Under the pieces are notes generated by a model that did not search any database, was not told the origin of the DNA, and saw nothing but the letters and a program-made list of their open reading frames with translations. This document shows positions 58,766 through 64,000 of a stretch of DNA of 64,000 nucleotides, in pieces. The DNA is from Pectinophora gossypiella (Eukaryota > Arthropoda > Insecta > Lepidoptera > Gelechiidae). Position 1 is the first letter of the stretch. Each line of letters starts with the position of its first letter. The stretch covers positions 6,386,001 to 6,450,000 of the forward strand of contig NC_065408.1 in assembly GCF_024362695.1 (NCBI RefSeq), given 5' to 3'. The position numbers and the translations under genes were made by a program.

Positions 58766-59714
58766 TGTACTCACTAGGACAATTTTAACTTCAGAAAACG
58801 CTAGGATTTGATAAATTAGTACAATAATTATCAATGCTAATTTATTGTTTTTATAATTATCACTGAGATAATTATCTGTGCTTACTCGGTGCATATTCGT
58901 TTTGTAATGAAACCAGTATTAATCACTTTATTACTCTATAAATGATTACGAGGTCCAGAATGGATAACATGCTACTGAGTTAAGATATACAAATTAATGT
59001 AGCATGACGCCTGTATCCCAAAGGGGTAGGATAGGCAGAGGTGAATTAACACCCACACCTCGCCAGCTATATTTAAGTTAATAGGAGATTAACGGGGCAG
59101 AAATCCTACTAACCACGTGATATCAATTATCTATATCTAGAAGTTTTCAAACACGTGACTAAGTATTATAAGAGTTACGGATTTTTACAAAATATACTAA
59201 AGATACATCAACAAAATGTATTGTAATAAAAACAGGATATGCTTAAAAGGAAATTATTCTCAGCATTGATTATTCTTCTGTTACATTTATATAAACCTCG
59301 TTTGACTAACGCCTGCAGTTAGTTGATTGAAGATAAATTACATTTTGTTCATCTCGATGGTTAAACTACCATATTCAGTGCAATATAAATAACGTGTGAA
59401 ACGAATATTGTTAAGTTTTAATGGCTGTAATATGTAATGTATTTGGAATAATTGCTTATTTATGAATATCTAATAGGTAATGAAATCTTGCCACTTTTTT
59501 GACAGAAATATGGATTACTAAACCTAAAATGAAATCGTTCAGTCGTTAATGTATATTTGTAATCTACCAGGCGTAATGCACAAAATATTGGAAACGTTTG
59601 TACATATTTTTACTCTATTTTTGTATGTAGACTGTAATCATAGCATTATGTTAACCATGTCAAGTCAATAAATTGCTTTTGATATTTATTTCTCGTTTTC
59701 ATACTTCGAAGGCG

Positions 59715-59820
59715 TGGTTTTACTCCTTTAGATAATCCGTGCTTCCTGATGTGAGTAATTCTGACACCAGGGTTGATGAGGCTGGTATTCGACCTCACAA
59801 CCCACACTATAAGAAGAGAC
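59715..59820 (+). mobile_element. SINE B tail remnant
   Basis: Strings tgacaccagggttgatgagg and gacctcacaacccacac match the 3' end of the SINE at 36654. The head and most of the body are lost. Confidence 0.5.
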
Positions 59821-59905
59821 TCCTTTATAGGGTAGGTTAGTGTGAAACAAGACAACAGAAAATAGGGTCGTTTTAAACTAGTCAAATTACTTTTTATTAC
59901 TTTTT

Positions 59906-59932
59906 AATAAATAAATAAATAAATAAATAAAT
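59906..59932. repeat. (AAAT)n simple repeat
   Basis: About seven copies of aaat/ataa in tandem. Confidence 0.8.
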
Positions 59933-60301
59933 TAAACGTCATTGGTCAAAACACGAAATTACTGTGGAATTTGTATAAAGAAGCAATCGTAGAGTCCTGA
60001 GACGTCACAGAAAAACGTGACTAAATGTCACACTTATTATTATCTTTATTAAAATTAATTAATAAGTTAAACAGAAAAAAGAAAAGTTTTTTGTCACCTT
60101 TAGATCTGTCTGTCTGTCTTTAGTAATCAGAATTTCATAATTTATCTTTGATCGAGGAAACTACTTGGGTAGTTTCTGATAGCTTAGCTGTCATTCTAAT
60201 CAATATATTTTTAATGGGGTAAATACAAAGAAAACAACTATATTTCAACAAGAACTGTATTTACAACTTTATACATTCAAGTGCTAAGTATTAACCTTTG
60301 A

Positions 60302-60363
60302 TCTGTGTGTGATAAGGATCCTGACTACCCCTCTCGTATGTGTGTGATTAGGATCCTGACCCA
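60302..60363 (-). repeat. Two inverted copies related to the downstream minisatellite
   Basis: gtgtgataaggatcctgac and gtgtgattaggatcctgac lie about 43 bp apart. Read on the minus strand they match the start of the 42-bp units at 61334, gtcaggatcctaatca. Confidence 0.6.
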
Positions 60364-60479
60364 TAGGACTGATACCTATTTTTACGTAATTATCCACTCT
60401 AATTCTATCGCAAAAGGTATAATGTTGTGTTTTGAACAAAATTGAATAAATGATCTATCATAGACAATCATCATTCGGA

Positions 60480-61142
60480 TGAAATGTTCAATAGTTCCGC
60501 TAGAAAAATCGGTTGAAATTCCGTCTCGACCAGTGATACTTCAACTACCAAAAGTGAATACTAAAAGTGAAAAATAAGCTGAAAATTGTTAAAAAAGGTA
60601 AGTAAATGTTCAATTTTATTATTTTATATGTATTGTAGTGTCAATTTTTATAAATTATAAGTTCTCAAAGTGATTCACTTACGAATTATATTAGTTCAAA
60701 AGTAACCTACAGATCTCAAATAACTTTTCGTGTTTTTCTTTGAGTTATTCTAAACTTACGCCTTGTTTATATACCTCATATTTTATATTATTTTGAAGGA
60801 AATTTTATGGAGATTCTGAATATCAAATTGCTTTGTATGAATAATTCATAAATATTTACCAAAACGTAAATTATTGAAACCATTACTAAAAAGTGCACAC
60901 ACACACACGCAAGTAAAAATGGCCGACACTGTGTACGTACACATGTTTCAAATTTACTATGGCAAAACCGTTATTTCTGAAATACAACTTACAGGATGAT
61001 CTTTTACTAACTTATTGTTTTTTTTTTAGATAAAATGGATTTAACAAATCCTTCAGCTACGTCAACTTCACGGCCTCTTATCTTTCCAGGCGACGCCACA
61101 AGGATCACTGCACCCTTATTAGTGATAATACGGCTCTTATAA
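60480..61142 (+). other. Candidate small spliced transcription unit
   Basis: A strong donor-like site, aaaaag|gtaagtaaatg, lies at about 60598. A pyrimidine-run acceptor ends at 61029. Six bases later an ATG (61035) opens a 35-codon frame to 61142 starting MDLTNPSATSTSRPLIFPGD. The arrangement looks like a noncoding first exon joined to a coding one, but I recognise no family. The frame is short and the join is a guess. It may be chance. Confidence 0.25.
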
Positions 61143-61333
61143 GAATAATATTTTGGTCATATAAACCATAATAAGAACAGTTGTTTTTGATTGTATATAA
61201 ATAAATGATTTAACATGTAGATATCTATCTCTCAATCTAACTAAAGTGATATCTAAATAATAAAAAAAATACCTATTAGACATATTTCATTTTCACACCT
61301 TACCTGAACAAAAATAAAACATCCTATGTATGT

Positions 61334-61491
61334 GTCAGGATCCTAATCATACACAGAGTACCGTTCAACAAACGAGTCAGGATCCGTATCATACACAGAC
61401 GACTGTTCAACAACCGAGTCAGGATCCGTATCATACACAGACGACTGTTCAAGAACCGAGTCAGGATCCTTATCGTACACAGACGACTGAG
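61334..61491. repeat. 42-bp minisatellite, four units
   Basis: Units start at 61334, 61376, 61418 and 61460, each with gtcaggatcc near its start, so a GGATCC site recurs every 42 bp. Units 2 and 3 are nearly identical; unit 4 is partial. Because 42 is a multiple of three, frames on both strands stay open, with 14-residue repeats such as SQDPYHTQTTVQQP. That openness is not evidence of coding. Confidence 0.85.
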
Positions 61492-61833
61492 AGACGAAAT
61501 ACACTCACACAAGCGCAGATATTACTGACCGATTTTTTTGCCATTCCAAAATTTTTTGTCATATTGTTTTCATAAAATTGATCAATATAAAGCGATAAAA
61601 GTATGTAGTGTGATATGTCTTTACAAAGCTCTATTTTTCTAGTTTATGGTCATATCCTTTGATTTTGACTATGACTTTTGGCACAAACAATAATTGACTG
61701 CATAATATTGGTGCAAGTGAATTTTTGATCAAACTTCGTATTCAAGCAGCTCGTATTTTATTTACAAATAATTTCGAGGCTTGTGTTATTGTTCATAAAC
61801 AAGGAAATATATCTAGCTTTAGTAATCAATCGC

Positions 61834-61839
61834 TTTATT
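61834..61839 (-). terminator. Candidate polyadenylation signal for the TIMMDC1-like gene
   Basis: This is the first AATAAA on the minus strand after the stop codon. It would give a 3'UTR of about 230 nt. Confidence 0.35.
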
Positions 61840-62066
61840 ATAACGTTCCATGCACAAAAAGTGAAATTTACATCATAAACTGAATGCTGGCGAAACTCGT
61901 AAAAATTTTGGAATGGCTTCCACAGACAGGGGGGTAATTTTTTGACAGCGCTGCCACAGACTAAAGGTTAAAATAAATTAGATTCTTCTAAAACAATCTT
62001 CTGTCCACATAAAAAGCGAAAACAGAAATTATCAAAAATTTATACACTTAAGAGTTTTCATTATTT

Positions 62067-63834
62067 TCACATAATTTCTTCAATTTTCTTTTCTCCTCTT
62101 TCGTCTAAAATAGCTTGGTGATGTTTTGTGATTGCATCATTCTTTATCTCGCATGATTTTTCCATAGCTTGGTGCATTTGCTCTTCCCTGCAAAAAAGTC
62201 TTCGATTAAAAAAAGTTAAAAGTTTTCGATTGTACTTCTCCTGTCACATTTGTAATTGTTTTTAGTGTTGTGTTTATATGTGCAATAAAGCGTTTTTGTA
62301 TTGTAAAGTATGATTGATTGATTGCACCGGTTGATTGACGTATACTGGCTGTTTATGTTTGTAACACCATTAAATCCACGCGATGAAGTGCGAAAAAATC
62401 TGGATACAGGATACTGATAGTGGTACAGCGGCGTGGGAGTTTGTAGTTTCACTGGGTGTGAACGCGTGCACTCAAATTCGATCATACAAGAAATCGTAGC
62501 CCAGAATGCGATGATGTCGTCGCCTGGGGCGTCACCTGGGAGCTTTTAGTCAAAGTGTGCACAGCACTTGGCTAATCCTTTTCTGATCTAAGCTAGCCTT
62601 TCTTTTAATCTGTCCTTACTAAGCCTTATTTAGACCTAACCTAACCCTTTTTATTAAATAACCTAACCTTTATTTAACCTAGCCTTACCCTTTTTTGATC
62701 TAACCTAAGCCTTATTTTTATCTAATTACCGCTTTGTAACCTAACATCCTACTGATTTATATTAAAAAAAAAGTTAGGCTAGATAAAAAAGGGGTTAAGT
62801 CAGATAAAATAAGGGATAGGTTAGATCAAAAAAGGGCATCCGCCGGCGGGGACGCGGTTGTGTGCAATTGCGTTCCCGTATCCCCGCCACACGGCGGCAA
62901 GGAAGAACACCGTTGGGTTTTAGTGGGTATACCCGGTGGCGACAACCGGGGAGTCTCACATAACCACGTCGTCCCCCCGGGCGGCGTGGTATGCGTAACG
63001 CATTTCCCAAAGTCAAAAAAAGGGGATAGGTTATATAAAAAAGGGTTAGGTTAGAACAAGAAATAGGGTAAAGGGAAATTACTTTCATTTATCTATTTAA
63101 TATGTTGTATAAAACAACTAGTTTCGAGTTTTGTGTAAATAATGTGCTTACCTAGCCTCCTTAATTTTATGTAATGCTCTCCTAATATCATCCATTGATA
63201 CTCCTGTAAGCTTCAAAATACCGAGGATAGCCATTCCGGCGACAGTACTTAAAACACACCCTGAAAAAAATAAGTATAAAATGTTTTCAGTGAGACGTGT
63301 TTTCACCTTAAGTTTTCTTTTTTAGCAGATAGCAAAGAACAGGTACAACTAAAGTTGAAATACTTCTAGCCTATGCTTCTGTCCTAATTTATCACTCAGC
63401 ACCGTGATTTATAATGCGACGCGGAGCGAGATAAATAATGCGACTGACCGATGCAGGATGATTTTCGAGGTCATGTATATATACTTTTCATCAAAAAAAT
63501 AGAAATATTACTGAACATGTTCAACAAAACATGAGTATAATTAAATTTGTTTGTATTTGGATATTAAAATGGCAATATTTTTTATTCCAAATAATCATGT
63601 GAAATATTTTACAGATATTCCTTATGAAACATAAACTTGCAATTTATGTAGATTTTTTGTTGACAAGTATATATCTGGAGAAAATAAAACTATAACTTAC
63701 CAAGACCAGCTCCAACCATAGTGGCGGCTAACCCCAGATTGACTTTATACAGAGCTCCCGTGATGGTGCCCGCAGCAACATACTCGATAAGAGAAGTGTC
63801 ACCTCGGTACACTGATATTGTTGTTGCCAGCGTG
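62067..63834 (-). CDS. TIMMDC1: TIMMDC1-like complex I assembly factor, C-terminal three exons (partial)
   Basis: TIMMDC1 (Drosophila RPII140-upstream) is a multi-pass mitochondrial inner-membrane protein needed to assemble respiratory complex I. Minus-strand coding exons are 63701-63834, 63152-63260 and 62067-62187. All have AG/GT borders, and the phases join into about 120 residues plus TGA. Motifs in order: TTISVYRGDTSLIEYVAAGT, ITGALYKVNLGL, the glycine-rich membrane segment MVGAGLGCVLSTVAGMAILG, then GVSMDDIRRALHKIKEAREE and a charged tail ending GEKKIEEIM. The AG-ITGALYKVNLGL core and the position of the final charged helix match the C-terminal half of the Tim17-like domain of TIMMDC1. 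The N-terminal half lies beyond the window's right edge. It is convergent with twinfilin. Confidence 0.85.
62245..62330 (+). mobile_element. LINE 3' end with TGAT-type tail in TIMMDC1 intron
   Basis: The string gtgttgtgtttatatgtgca, then ataaagcg, ends in tgattgattgattg. It is the plus-orientation counterpart of 42604-42665, where a long stretch agrees base for base. Confidence 0.65.
62575..63075. repeat. Inverted CCTAA/TTAGG-rich region with a GC-rich core, TIMMDC1 intron
   Basis: From 62575 to 62755 the plus strand repeats irregular cctaacct/ccttattt motifs. From 62765 to 63070 it shows the complement, ggttaggt and aaaaaaggg. A GC-rich block, about 62836-63012, sits inside the second arm and contains accgttgggttttagtgggt. 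The whole lies between the last two TIMMDC1 exons. The TTAGG resemblance is loose and not tandem. Confidence 0.5.
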
Positions 63835-64000
63835 CTGAAAAAATAATTAAAATCATTTAAATCTTTTTAGTGTTTGTCAATTTAATCAATTTTAATAGAA
63901 TTGGGTACTTTCCTAGGTCAAAGATAAATTATGAAATTCTGATTACTAAATATAGACAGAACTAAAGGTGACAAAAAACATTTTCTTTTTTCTATTTAAC

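Noticed and set aside
61334..61491. CRISPR array
   Set aside because: The regular 42-bp units have no variable spacers, and the genome is animal.
61330..61575. 81-codon repetitive protein
   Set aside because: The frame is open because the minisatellite unit is 42 bp. The opposite strand is open too, and no start context or splice support makes it convincing.
62575..62760. Telomere
   Set aside because: TTAGG-like motifs are irregular and not tandem, and they lie inside the intron of a conserved gene.

Overview
The window is nuclear DNA of an insect, most probably a moth or butterfly. It is AT-rich. It carries two conserved animal genes split by introns with canonical GT/AG ends, and it is packed with short interspersed repeats. 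The repeats fit Lepidoptera best: SINEs with tRNA-like and 5S-rRNA-like heads, 5'-truncated LINE tails ending in short microsatellites, and many palindromic MITEs. I cannot name the species.

Layout. Positions 1 to about 45,100 hold no gene that I can support. This could be intergenic sequence or a very large intron. It contains repeat insertions, several with clear target-site duplications, separated by AT-rich sequence in which I see nothing. Positions 45,157-45,795 are a 5'-truncated LINE inserted about 200 bp upstream of the first gene's start codon. Positions 45,996-56,609 are a complete nine-exon twinfilin gene (343 codons), whose introns contain a PIF/Harbinger transposon, several MITEs, SINEs and LINE fragments. 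Positions 56,610-62,066 are a 5.5 kb spacer with MITE remnants, a possible small spliced transcription unit and a 42-bp minisatellite. Positions 62,067-63,834 carry, on the minus strand, the last three coding exons of a TIMMDC1-like complex I assembly factor; its 5' part lies beyond the right edge. Twinfilin and TIMMDC1 are therefore convergent.

How the genes work. Twinfilin is a cytoplasmic actin regulator with two ADF-H domains. TIMMDC1 is a mitochondrial inner-membrane protein for complex I assembly. Nothing in the sequence links the two functions. Both reading frames are intact after splicing.

The most unusual structures are: a ~1.75 kb element bounded by perfect 38-bp inverted repeats (4120-5868); a Harbinger copy with TTA duplication and remnants of both of its genes (49,019-50,600); a 436-bp MITE with perfect 27-bp terminal repeats (54,232-54,667); a pair of SINEs inserted head-on 34 bp apart; and composite SINEs that share bodies but differ in their heads.
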